IMG/VR virus record: IMGVR_UViG_3300031999_000154
Span: 1-29,053 of that record
Reading direction: 5' to 3' (one strand)
From: a virus
Length of the DNA: 29,053 nucleotides
The notes below the pieces were generated by a model. It ran no database searches. It was given only the letters and a program-made list of their open reading frames with translations, and was not told the DNA's origin. The position numbers were made by a program, and so were the translations under genes. Shown piece by piece: positions 15,953-23,479 of this stretch (positions are counted from its first letter, which is position 1; the number at the start of each line of letters is the position of its first letter).

Positions 15953-15964
15953 GACTCTTCCCTT

Positions 15965-17524
15965 TTAACTCGTAATAACAACCTTTGGATCAACATATAT
16001 TGTGGAATTCACCTTTGCAAAAGCAACTCTAACAGTCACATAACCTTTGAGTTGTGGAGTTACATTTACTGATAATTGTTGTCTATTCGGGTTTGCCATC
16101 CCAACTGTGTACCAGGTCGCAGAACTAGAGGCTTGATTTATTCCACCAAACGTCGGAATTCCCTTATCTGTAGTCAGAGATGCTTGAGGAAAACTTGCGT
16201 CAGTAAGCGCCGTCACTTCAAGCCAAATCTCAGTATCTTTTAATGCAGTTACACTATCATGCAAAATTTCCACAGTCAAAGTTTTAGCTGACCCTACATC
16301 ATCAATCCAAATTGCGATTTGTGGAGTCCGAAGTGCGAAGAAACAGTTATTTGCGTTGGATACCATTTTCCAGGCGATTGGCGTTGTCCCATCGCTCGCC
16401 CCGTCTACACGGATAAAAGTCTTTTCGTCTACAACCGTTCCAGCAAAATCATAAACAGCCATTTTATAATTAGCAGTTCCTGCTGAACAAAGTTCTACAA
16501 CAATATTTGCTCCACGACGGCCTATATACGTTCCAGTAAACATATTTACAGATGAATTGAGTTTGCATCGAGATATTAAAACAGACAAACTGTACATGTT
16601 TGTTACATCAATAAGATTTGACGAAGCAGTAGAAAGATCTACTCCAACAACAGAAGCAAGTCCTCCGAAATAGTTGGTTGCTCCATAAAACACTGTTGTT
16701 GGGGAAGTCCCGATCACTGATCCACCAAGGATTTCAGATCTCCCATGATTAAATATAATACCCTGCCCTGCATGAGTAAACTCAATATCAGTGTTAATTA
16801 ATTTTGTATCTGATGAATAATACACCGAAGACCCACACCCTAAATACACATAGCATCCAGTCACCGCATACGCTAATTTGATTTTACAATCTTCAAAAGT
16901 TATTCCGCTAAAATTATCAGCGTTGTTAGGAACTGTATAAAAGCGTGGAGTGCCACTGGTCGAACCATATCCAACCTCAAATATACATCCATAAAAATAC
17001 ATTCCTGAAGAACGTGGATCAAAATGTCCTGCGAATCGAAACTTAGCACCTACAGCCCGAGATGTTGGAGGCTCATGTGTCAGATCTGAAGTGCTTGTGA
17101 TGTAGGTTGGAACAGTGTACGATCCAGGATTATAAGTCGTCTGTCCTATGTAAAGAGTACCACCATACTCAACCACAATACTACTATCCACCCAAAAACG
17201 ATCTCCTGCTGCCCAAGTCGTTGTTGTAATACTCATGAAATAGTCAAGAAACAATGTGGCATTAGCCCAAGAAGTCGGTTCTCTAGTTGTCCACACCACA
17301 CCATTATCATTTACCGTACCACTTACAGGCCACACCGGCTCAGTGGTCCCATGGCTTGTTCCCCCAGTCGTACATTCATAGACATACCGTCGCCGAGCGA
17401 CGGTACCATATCCCCAACTGCATATTACTCGATCACCGATTGTATATGCAGTATTTACTGTCCACAGTGCTCGGCCAGTCCCTGTGCCTACAGGACTTGC
17501 AGCTTTGACATACCAATGTGCCAT
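15965..17524 (-). CDS. tandem beta-helix appendage protein, copy 1
   Basis: 519 residues from ATG 17524 (GAGG eight bases upstream); the frame is open further upstream but that part lies inside the preceding gene and does not match the paralogs. N-terminal module residues ~1-105 (MAHWYVKAASP, GDRVICSWGYG, YECTTGGTSHGTTEPVWP), a central strand-rich region (~120-395) with ITFEDCKIKLAYAVTGCYVY and LINTDIEFTHAGQG, and a C-terminal domain (LTVEILHDSVTALKDTEIWL, VTPQLKGYVTVRVAFAK, IYVDPKVV). It is closest to copy 2 at DNA level. Together the three look like interchangeable fibres or spikes sharing both end domains. Confidence 0.8.
   Translation of the reverse strand: MAHWYVKAASPVGTGTGRALWTVNTAYTIGDRVICSWGYGTVARRRYVYECTTGGTSHGTTEPVWPVSGTVNDNGVVWTTREPTSWANATLFLDYFMSITTTTWAAGDRFWVDSSIVVEYGGTLYIGQTTYNPGSYTVPTYITSTSDLTHEPPTSRAVGAKFRFAGHFDPRSSGMYFYGCIFEVGYGSTSGTPRFYTVPNNADNFSGITFEDCKIKLAYAVTGCYVYLGCGSSVYYSSDTKLINTDIEFTHAGQGIIFNHGRSEILGGSVIGTSPTTVFYGATNYFGGLASVVGVDLSTASSNLIDVTNMYSLSVLISRCKLNSSVNMFTGTYIGRRGANIVVELCSAGTANYKMAVYDFAGTVVDEKTFIRVDGASDGTTPIAWKMVSNANNCFFALRTPQIAIWIDDVGSAKTLTVEILHDSVTALKDTEIWLEVTALTDASFPQASLTTDKGIPTFGGINQASSSATWYTVGMANPNRQQLSVNVTPQLKGYVTVRVAFAKVNSTIYVDPKVVITS
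16434..16516 (-). repeat. 83-base perfect direct repeat, copy in gene 1
   Basis: Partner of 14862-14944; all 83 bases match. Confidence 0.9.
17035..17104 (-). repeat. 70-base perfect direct repeat, copy in gene 1
   Basis: Partner of 15466-15535; all 70 bases match. Confidence 0.9.
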
Positions 17525-17535
17525 GAGCGTATCCT

Positions 17536-18690
17536 CTAATTTGTACTTGTCGCAGTAATCCGCGGGGCTATTGTGATCTCTGCTCCAGATGATCCAACAA
17601 TCACAGGATTCCCCACATACCGCGCGGCCCAATAGACTTTACGACTGACCTTCCCTTCGACCCAATAACCATAGACTGATCCTACTGCACCTGTCAAATC
17701 AAAGGTTCGGTAATAACTCAGGGCTACAGATGGGGTCGGTTCACCCGCCGTAAAAGTCCAATCTACGTTTTTAGATATTGTAAACGGACCATAATTAAAC
17801 CCATCTGGCTCTACAAAATTAGTTCGGGTAGTTAATTCATTAGGGTAATAGTCATTGATAAATAACCGAAGCCACAAATCTTCAGGTGAAGCAGTACCAA
17901 GCATCACTTGCTGAGCAATCACTTCCCCTTCATCGGGGACCACAAGCAAAGCATTGGCTCCACCTGGAAGGGGAGGGGCTGGCGGAACAAACGGTTCCGA
18001 ATAAGCAGCCGGAGCTTTCCACCAACGATCACTATAAGCTTTGGTTGGTGGGTTAGGAAACCGAGTTGTCCCATACACGGCTCCTACTTTGCCTTGGGCA
18101 ATTGCATCTATTTCTGGATCATGAATCCCCCACAAAGGAAAATGATGGGTAGTGCCGTAATGTGAGCCAGAATCAGAATCTAACAAGACAGGACTGGTGC
18201 CGCGCCCAAACGCAATATGATGATCTAAAGATAACGCCCGTCCATGAATGGCAAATTCCCCAATAGCACCAGCCGCAGAGGCTGTTCGTGCCGCATTATT
18301 TCCAATGGTGAATGAAAGGCCCGTAAAAGGATTCAATCCCCCACCGGATGTTGTCAGGACCACACCATTCAAACAAAACTTTGTCCCCCCACTTCCGCCA
18401 AAGGGGAACTGAATATAATTCCACGCATTGGTCAACAACGTATAGTTCGTGACCCGCATGTAGCCTTCACCAAAATAGTAGATTCCTCCGCCTATGGAAT
18501 TATCGGCGAATTTGGCAAAGACGTATTTCCCGTAGTTAAAATGGACTGGACATTCAAACACATAATGATCCAACCCATCATTTTGATTAAATGTCGGCCA
18601 CCACCAAAAGGACATACAGTTGTCGTAGAGGGTTTTAAACCCCACGGTGGGAAAGACAACCGCATCATTGCCTGTAAACAATCTGGCCAT
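17536..18690 (-). CDS. LamG-like appendage protein B with fused C-terminal D domain
   Basis: 384 residues. Residues ~1-215 form a LamG/concanavalin-like domain (SFWWWPTFNQNDGLDH, GGGIYYFGEGY, LLTNAWNY, GEFAIHGRALS, THHFPLWGIHDPEI) that aligns with the N-terminus of the 8704-12336 product. A proline-rich linker (PFVPPAPPLPGG) leads to a ~130-residue C-terminal domain (VVPDEGEVIAQQVMLGTA, GAVGSVYGYWVEGKVSRKVY) that is also encoded on its own by 19226-19624. The ATG lies one base after the stop of gene A. LamG-like folds bind glycans in many adhesins; here the role is inferred only from fold-like pattern and context. Confidence 0.75.
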   Translation of the reverse strand: MARLFTGNDAVVFPTVGFKTLYDNCMSFWWWPTFNQNDGLDHYVFECPVHFNYGKYVFAKFADNSIGGGIYYFGEGYMRVTNYTLLTNAWNYIQFPFGGSGGTKFCLNGVVLTTSGGGLNPFTGLSFTIGNNAARTASAAGAIGEFAIHGRALSLDHHIAFGRGTSPVLLDSDSGSHYGTTHHFPLWGIHDPEIDAIAQGKVGAVYGTTRFPNPPTKAYSDRWWKAPAAYSEPFVPPAPPLPGGANALLVVPDEGEVIAQQVMLGTASPEDLWLRLFINDYYPNELTTRTNFVEPDGFNYGPFTISKNVDWTFTAGEPTPSVALSYYRTFDLTGAVGSVYGYWVEGKVSRKVYWAARYVGNPVIVGSSGAEITIAPRITATSTN

Positions 18691-18691
18691 A

Positions 18692-19216
18692 TTATTGCTC
18701 TACCACAACCATCGGCAACATCCATGTGGATGTTTTGGTCAACGTCCAGTTAGCTGGGATAAAACAAAGATCCAACAGTAATACACTTCCATCTACCAAT
18801 GCCCCACCATCTAACGTAATTTTTGATTCCACATATTTATTCGCGTCACTGGCTCCCCAGGTTATAGTAGTCACACCTTCATCATACAATGCAACCGACG
18901 AGGGATCAGTCCCCATCGCTGCACAACCCCACTTAACTTGAACCTTGGCGACCTTGCTATTTTCATTGGCCAAGGCAACCAGACCAAGTTTCGGCGTGCC
19001 TGTAGGAATCGGCGCGAGTAGCCGATACCGCAATCGCCAAATAGCTCCTGCACTTGGCGCGAAGTGCAGAGAAATATTCCCCGCCATTTCGTACCCGACC
19101 CCAAGTCCATCATCATGTTTACTATACGCTCCAAGACCAACATGTACGTTGCCAAACGTATGGGGAGGAGACACGGGGACCGCCGACATAAACGCGCCTG
19201 CAATCGTTTGACTCAT
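18692..19216 (-). CDS. appendage protein A, paralog of 12340-12825
   Basis: 174 residues, beta-rich, starting MSQTIAGAFMSAVPVS, with AAGGTGAG just upstream. It aligns end to end with the 161-residue A' product (HVGLGAYSKHDDGLG; AIWRLRYRLLAPIPTGTPKL; VALANENSKVAKV; ITLDGGALVDGSVLLLDL; NWTLTKTSTW). In both places the A gene directly precedes a LamG-bearing B gene. No named family or catalytic motif seen; small all-beta virion protein is the most that can be said. Confidence 0.75.
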   Translation of the reverse strand: MSQTIAGAFMSAVPVSPPHTFGNVHVGLGAYSKHDDGLGVGYEMAGNISLHFAPSAGAIWRLRYRLLAPIPTGTPKLGLVALANENSKVAKVQVKWGCAAMGTDPSSVALYDEGVTTITWGASDANKYVESKITLDGGALVDGSVLLLDLCFIPANWTLTKTSTWMLPMVVVEQ

Positions 19217-19225
19217 GATCTCACC

Positions 19226-19624
19226 TTACTCGCACGTTTGAACAACAGGAATAATGACCTTGTCGCCGGTTACGGTAACTGCGATTGGAGCCGTAAATCG
19301 TTCACACCAATATACCTTTCCGCTTACACTTCCTTCAATCCAGTACCCGTACACCATCCCCAACGCTCCAGTGAACGTAAAGGTCATAAACGCTGTTTCA
19401 GCCTTTGACGGATCCCCTGGAGTAAATGCCCATTCTGTTCCTTTAATCAAAGTAAAAGCTGCATACCCAAACCCATTGGCCTCTGTAAATGATGCCGCAG
19501 TGACCGCTTTCGTCGGGGTGAGATTATTGACAAACAATTTTAGATGGAGATCCTCAGCAACCTCTGCCCCAAGAATAAGTTTGAGGGCAATAACTTCACC
19601 TTCCGTTGGAACAACGATTGCCAT
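19226..19624 (-). CDS. stand-alone D-domain protein
   Basis: 132 residues from ATG 19624, which has GGAGG eight bases upstream; the GTG at 19630 is too close to that site. The sequence (IVVPTEGEVIALKLILGAEV, EDLHLKLFVNNLTPTK, GFGYAAFTLIKGTEWAFTPG, FTGALGMVYGYWIEGSVSGK) is a free-standing version of the C-terminal domain of the LamG protein at 17536-18690. I recall similar small proteins among uncharacterised phage virion genes but no function. Fusion in one gene and separation in another suggests it is a modular assembly or adhesion domain. Confidence 0.75.
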   Translation of the reverse strand: MAIVVPTEGEVIALKLILGAEVAEDLHLKLFVNNLTPTKAVTAASFTEANGFGYAAFTLIKGTEWAFTPGDPSKAETAFMTFTFTGALGMVYGYWIEGSVSGKVYWCERFTAPIAVTVTGDKVIIPVVQTCE

Positions 19625-19638
19625 AACCACGTCCTCCG

Positions 19639-20031
19639 TTACGGAACTGGAACAGGAAGTTTCTCGCGATTGAACACTTGAAACTCTACTTCATGGTTGC
19701 CCGCCTTGACCCCTTGTGCCCCATACGTCCACTGAATAAACAACACATGGGTTTCCAATTGTTTGGTCACATCTATGATTATGTTGTCCGCTGGAACCAA
19801 CGTAATGGTCACAAGCCCTGTTCCACTTACGGTTCCCCGATCTGAGTTCAGAATACTTTTCTCTGTCACGGTATTGATAATTGCCGCATTTTCATTATTA
19901 AAGATTGTCAATTTGAGTGATACGATTGAAGAACTTGGCAGATTGGCTCCCGTCTCATCTACCAACTGGCCCGTATACCGAGCAGTTGTAAGTTCCGCGA
20001 CAGGCGTTTTGAAAACTGTTCGCAACGGCAT
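19639..20031 (-). CDS. small beta-rich virion-associated protein
   Basis: 130 residues starting MPLRTVFKTPVAELTTARY, with GGAGG seven bases before the ATG. It has an immunoglobulin-like strand pattern: YTGQLVDETGANLPSSSIVS, LKLTIFNNEN, a TVSGTGLVTITLVPADN strand pair and a final NHEVEFQVFNREKLPV. Such proteins are usual among fibre and baseplate genes of environmental siphophages, but I do not know a function. It follows two very small genes and precedes the D-domain gene by eight bases, so it is part of the same operon. Confidence 0.7.
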   Translation of the reverse strand: MPLRTVFKTPVAELTTARYTGQLVDETGANLPSSSIVSLKLTIFNNENAAIINTVTEKSILNSDRGTVSGTGLVTITLVPADNIIIDVTKQLETHVLFIQWTYGAQGVKAGNHEVEFQVFNREKLPVPVP

Positions 20032-20032
20032 C

Positions 20033-20188
20033 TTATGCCCTCCATGTTTCTTGTGTCAACATCACCGCCTGAAGCGCTTCTACGGTCATGAGCGAAAACA
20101 CCAGACTTTCTCTAATCAAAACACTCAACAGTAAATTAGAGTTGAGTAGTGTTGAATACGTGATTTCCCTATCCTGCAAATTAACCAT
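20033..20188 (-). CDS. 51-residue unknown protein
   Basis: A short frame starting MVNLQDREITYSTLLNSN, with GGAG seven bases before its ATG. The start overlaps the end of the preceding small gene by eight bases, and the stop TAA lies one base before the next ATG, so it fills the space exactly. The middle is hydrophobic (LLLSVLI...LVFSLMTV) but broken by Arg and Glu, so a membrane span is doubtful. No family recognised. Confidence 0.6.
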   Translation of the reverse strand: MVNLQDREITYSTLLNSNLLLSVLIRESLVFSLMTVEALQAVMLTQETWRA

Positions 20189-20351
20189 CCAACCACTCCA
20201 CGATAAACTGTGTGGTGGTCAACCGTTCTGGTGACACCAAAAACACCAGGTCTGGTATTCGGGCGTCGCCAAAAGTCCACAACCACACCGATTGCGGAAA
20301 TGACACGAACGCTTTGGCATTGCTCCAGTTAGTGATGCTACTCCCAAGCAT
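20181..20351 (-). CDS. 56-residue unknown protein
   Basis: A short frame starting MLGSSITNWSNAKAF, nine bases after the stop of the large beta-helix gene and overlapping the next small gene by eight bases. It is rich in aromatic residues (SVWLWTFGDARIPDLVFLV) and ends IVEWLDG. The ribosome binding site is weak (GTGG), so translation may depend on coupling. Function unknown; the tight packing is the main reason to accept it. Confidence 0.55.
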   Translation of the reverse strand: MLGSSITNWSNAKAFVSFPQSVWLWTFGDARIPDLVFLVSPERLTTTQFIVEWLDG

Positions 20352-20360
20352 GGGACACCA

Positions 20361-21713
20361 CTACTCAATCGTTTGAATCGTTAGAGGGACCGGAATCATT
20401 CCGGTAGCCGTCAACAAAATATAGATATCTGCTGCGTCGGTTTCCTGGGCAGTCAGGGAAATAGCGTACTGTTGATTGGTTTTGGCCACCACAGGATTGG
20501 TCAAGGTGGTAAACGCTCCCTGGTCCTTCGAGACCACCCCGGACACTACAAGCCCACTAGCCGTCAGCCCAACCGAAAGGGTCCGTACAAGTCCTCGACG
20601 GACCCCTAGACGGTAAGTATTTACCTGTCCAGTAACGTCCACAGTGCCCCCGGCAGCCGAATTATCCAACGTAAAGGCTCCCCGGCCCACAATGGTTCCA
20701 CCAGTCACCGTACTGTCAATATCCAAATGACCAGAGATAAAATCAATAACGGCTTTATTGTCTCCAGTCAAATTGGCAATTTTGATGGGACCAGAAAAGT
20801 TCCGGACAACCAAATTGCGTCCAGATCCCCCCATATCTACCACAGGAACATCACTCATTGAGGCTTGGGCCGCCCCACTCACACAATCAATAAAGTAACT
20901 ATCCATTGTCCCTGATAAAGCGATAGTCCCTCGGAGAATACAAGTGTAGAGATATCCTTCCAGATACACGAGATTTTCTACCGCACATTCTCGAAAGATA
21001 GAGTTCCCATCCAACACAGAATTGATGATATACGCCGTTCGCACTTCTGTGTTGACACATACCGCCCCAGTCTCGATAATTATGACTGTCAACGCAGGAC
21101 TGCGACCTTCTAAAATCAAGTTCGAAACATTATCCCCGGTAGACAACACCAAGTTGCCAATAATCCCCAACGTATCAAACCCTTTGGACAACACGATGGT
21201 TCTGGCATTAGGAATATTGTTGACCGGGCGTTCTCGTGTGCCAATTGGATACTCTGTTCCTGGTTCTCCGTTAAGGACATCCACCCATACTCTGTTTTGA
21301 TAGCTGGAATACTGTAAGGCGTCTTGCTCTTGCAGCGTGGCGCTCGCCGACGACACACGGTCTACGGTCACGAATGCCGTCGGCTGGCGCACGTCCATAT
21401 CTACTCTATTAGCATCCACAGCTACCAAGTTCCCCCCACTGAGTGAGCACAGCACCCAGGACGGCCCAGGACGTGCCTGGAAGGCTATTTTGGCATTCAG
21501 CAAGGTAACGGTGAGACCAACTTTGGTCCCACCGCCCAGGTTTTCTTTTCCAGAGGCATCTACAATACTGTCATCGTCCATAGACGATACCAGGGATTCC
21601 ATGGACCGCAGGGTGTCCAGTAAATCCTGCATCGTAATTTCAGTAGACGGAGCAGCCACAGTGATAATTCGTGGACTACTCGACCAGTCAACGCTTAGGT
21701 CGTTGCGAATCAT
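20361..21713 (-). CDS. beta-helix-type appendage protein
   Basis: 450 residues from ATG 21713 (MIRNDLSVDWSSSPRIITV), with GGAG eight bases upstream; the longer frame to 21770 lies inside the previous gene. An N-terminal ~100-residue region (helix TMQDLLDTLRSMESLVSS, then strands) leads to NRVWVDVLNGEPGTEYPIGT, a segment I recognise as the usual entrance to beta-helical domains in phage virion proteins. Stacked strands follow (LVLSTGDNVSNLILEG, AYIINSVLDGNSIFRECAVE). The C-terminal ~90 residues (LGVRRGLVRTLSVGLTASG) form an end domain. Likely a fibre or spike; no catalytic motif seen. Confidence 0.75.
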   Translation of the reverse strand: MIRNDLSVDWSSSPRIITVAAPSTEITMQDLLDTLRSMESLVSSMDDDSIVDASGKENLGGGTKVGLTVTLLNAKIAFQARPGPSWVLCSLSGGNLVAVDANRVDMDVRQPTAFVTVDRVSSASATLQEQDALQYSSYQNRVWVDVLNGEPGTEYPIGTRERPVNNIPNARTIVLSKGFDTLGIIGNLVLSTGDNVSNLILEGRSPALTVIIIETGAVCVNTEVRTAYIINSVLDGNSIFRECAVENLVYLEGYLYTCILRGTIALSGTMDSYFIDCVSGAAQASMSDVPVVDMGGSGRNLVVRNFSGPIKIANLTGDNKAVIDFISGHLDIDSTVTGGTIVGRGAFTLDNSAAGGTVDVTGQVNTYRLGVRRGLVRTLSVGLTASGLVVSGVVSKDQGAFTTLTNPVVAKTNQQYAISLTAQETDAADIYILLTATGMIPVPLTIQTIE

Positions 21714-21858
21714 AACGCCGCTCCACCTCAACTGCGAACGCCCGCAATTGCTCAGGCGTAAAGACCCCATGAAGCTCTATCCAGTTGGCGCGAGGGAGAA
21801 TAGGACTCGCCGTCGCGCCATACTGGTCTGTCAGTGTGACTGCTTCATCAAAGGTCAT
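21688..21858 (-). CDS. 56-residue protein between appendage genes
   Basis: A short frame starting MTFDEAVTLTDQYGATA and ending VERRYDSQRPKR. Its ATG lies one base after the stop of the 21860 gene (TAACATG) and its end overlaps the start of the next large gene by 26 bases, so it is probably translated by coupling. The sequence looks like ordinary folded protein (PRANWIELHGVFTPEQLRAF, a strand and helix). I recall similar small proteins beside fibre genes in other phages, without a known role. Confidence 0.65.
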   Translation of the reverse strand: MTFDEAVTLTDQYGATASPILPRANWIELHGVFTPEQLRAFAVEVERRYDSQRPKR

Positions 21859-21859
21859 G

Positions 21860-23464
21860 TTAGGTGGCCTGCGGGTCTGGCGTGAGAATCGGGCTGAAGG
21901 TCAACCCGGTCGTGCCAAACTGTGTGTCCTGCGTATAGGGCTTATATCCGTACTTCCGCACAACCGTTCGCACATCAAAGGTTGTGTTGTAGATGATGTT
22001 GGCGCTCAGTTCTGATGTAGCATCTGCTGTGACATCCAACAGGGGAGCGTACAACGACCCCGTCTGTCCAGAAGGACTTGGGGATACCCCACTGAACACC
22101 ATGCCTGCAAAACTCGTATAAACGAACCGAGCATCTCCCACTCGTACGACACCCGCTTGTGGAACTTTATTGGCGTTAATCGTTGCAGTCACGGTGATGG
22201 AGTTTGCAGTGGTCGTGTTAATGGTGTACTGGTTCTTAACGATGACTCCACCGCTAATTTCGGCCACGTACACATTGCAGCCAGACAGGTTCACATGGTT
22301 CGCAGCCACCTTCTGATACGACGGAGGCAACTGCACGTCGCCATTGGCGTCAGTCAACTGGAAGGCCGCCGCCGCATAGTTCTCTACCCACACCCCACGC
22401 GCTCCGAAGAACGTGCCACCCGCGAAGGTGCCGAATGGTGCTTGCTTGGTATCTGTGTAGACCCCTTCGTTCGTAGACCGGTATTCCTCACCGGTATCAG
22501 CGTTGATTGTGGTAGCCGAGTTATGGCGACAGATGAATTTCAGGTATTGATACACCTGGGTCATCGTCCGACCCGCACAATCTATCACGACCTTGTATGG
22601 CTTGCCCCCTGCTCCATTGTTCAGGTCTTCGGTGGAATCACCAAACGTCAGCGTAATGTCATCATACCCACTGATGACTTCTATTTCACCCGCTGCGCCA
22701 AGTACGGCGGTCGTCCCGGTACTGGCCCCACCACGAGTCGTTCGCTCTTGTACCGTTTCTCCGGCTGCGGTGAACGGCAACCCTTCACCCATCACACAGT
22801 ACAGGCGAGTATTCGGCGTGTCAATATACTGGATACGGGCCGTGGCGGCTGACGTTACCCCTGCCACATAGTTCCCCACATCAAAACCCGTTACCGTGTC
22901 CACATCCAGGTAGAAGTCACCAGTGTTCTGGTAGTTCAAATCTTGGAAGGTGTTCACGCCGACCGGGTTTCGACCACCGCCAGCCAAGTTGACATCATTG
23001 TGGTCGTACAACCCGTCCGAATCACGCGACATGACTCGCACGTTGCCCGAATCGATCAGGGAACCCCCGGTCTTGACATTCAACAGAATGTCAATGTTAC
23101 CAACCCCCCACCATGGGGCGATTTCTGCGTCATTCTGAATGACGTAGATGAACGAAGATCGGTACTGATCACCAAGGGAATACAGGTTGGACCAGAGGTC
23201 GTTGCCGGTACTTGACTCAATAGATCCTCCCTTGAGGAACTTGTAATCCACGGTGGGTGCGCCGAAGGCCCACCCATTGATCCACTTGAAAACCGTCGGG
23301 GTGTCAGACTGGATGCAGTAGTCATCATCCATCTGGGCCTGGGCGGCAAACTCTGCCGCAAGCCATTGGAAAAACTCCAGCGCAGTGTAGACTGTCGTCC
23401 CAGAGGTATGCTGAACCGTTTTCGTCGCCCCATATGTGATGGTCCAGTCACTTGCGATGGGCAT
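21860..23464 (-). CDS. large beta-rich appendage protein with C-terminal RKYGYK domain
   Basis: 534 residues; AAGGAG seven bases before the ATG. The N-terminus (TVYTALEFFQWLAAEFAAQ, MDDDYCIQSDTPTVFKWING) is a helix-strand cap seen in other phage virion proteins. The body is rich in Gly, Asn, Thr and Asp with strands such as KTGGSLIDSGNVRVMSRDSD. The last ~90 residues (DARFVYTSFAGMVFSG, then TTFDVRTVVRKYGYKPY, TPDPQAT) correspond to the end of the next upstream gene product. Probably a shaft or head/tail fibre. The GC content looks higher than that of the genes at 9-17 kb. Confidence 0.75.
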   Translation of the reverse strand: MPIASDWTITYGATKTVQHTSGTTVYTALEFFQWLAAEFAAQAQMDDDYCIQSDTPTVFKWINGWAFGAPTVDYKFLKGGSIESSTGNDLWSNLYSLGDQYRSSFIYVIQNDAEIAPWWGVGNIDILLNVKTGGSLIDSGNVRVMSRDSDGLYDHNDVNLAGGGRNPVGVNTFQDLNYQNTGDFYLDVDTVTGFDVGNYVAGVTSAATARIQYIDTPNTRLYCVMGEGLPFTAAGETVQERTTRGGASTGTTAVLGAAGEIEVISGYDDITLTFGDSTEDLNNGAGGKPYKVVIDCAGRTMTQVYQYLKFICRHNSATTINADTGEEYRSTNEGVYTDTKQAPFGTFAGGTFFGARGVWVENYAAAAFQLTDANGDVQLPPSYQKVAANHVNLSGCNVYVAEISGGVIVKNQYTINTTTANSITVTATINANKVPQAGVVRVGDARFVYTSFAGMVFSGVSPSPSGQTGSLYAPLLDVTADATSELSANIIYNTTFDVRTVVRKYGYKPYTQDTQFGTTGLTFSPILTPDPQAT

Positions 23465-23479
23465 TGTCCTGCTCCTTTC

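Noticed and set aside
12839-17524. Diversity-generating retroelement acting on the spike genes
   Set aside because: No reverse transcriptase frame is in the window, and the shared blocks are perfect copies rather than a template with changes at adenines. A distant element cannot be excluded.
17525-17632. Upstream extension of spike copy 1 (36 extra residues)
   Set aside because: It lies mostly inside the preceding gene, lacks a ribosome binding site, and the paralogs begin at the position matching ATG 17524.
22157-22852. 231-codon plus-strand frame
   Set aside because: Antisense to the 534-residue appendage gene, with no sensible start region or family similarity.
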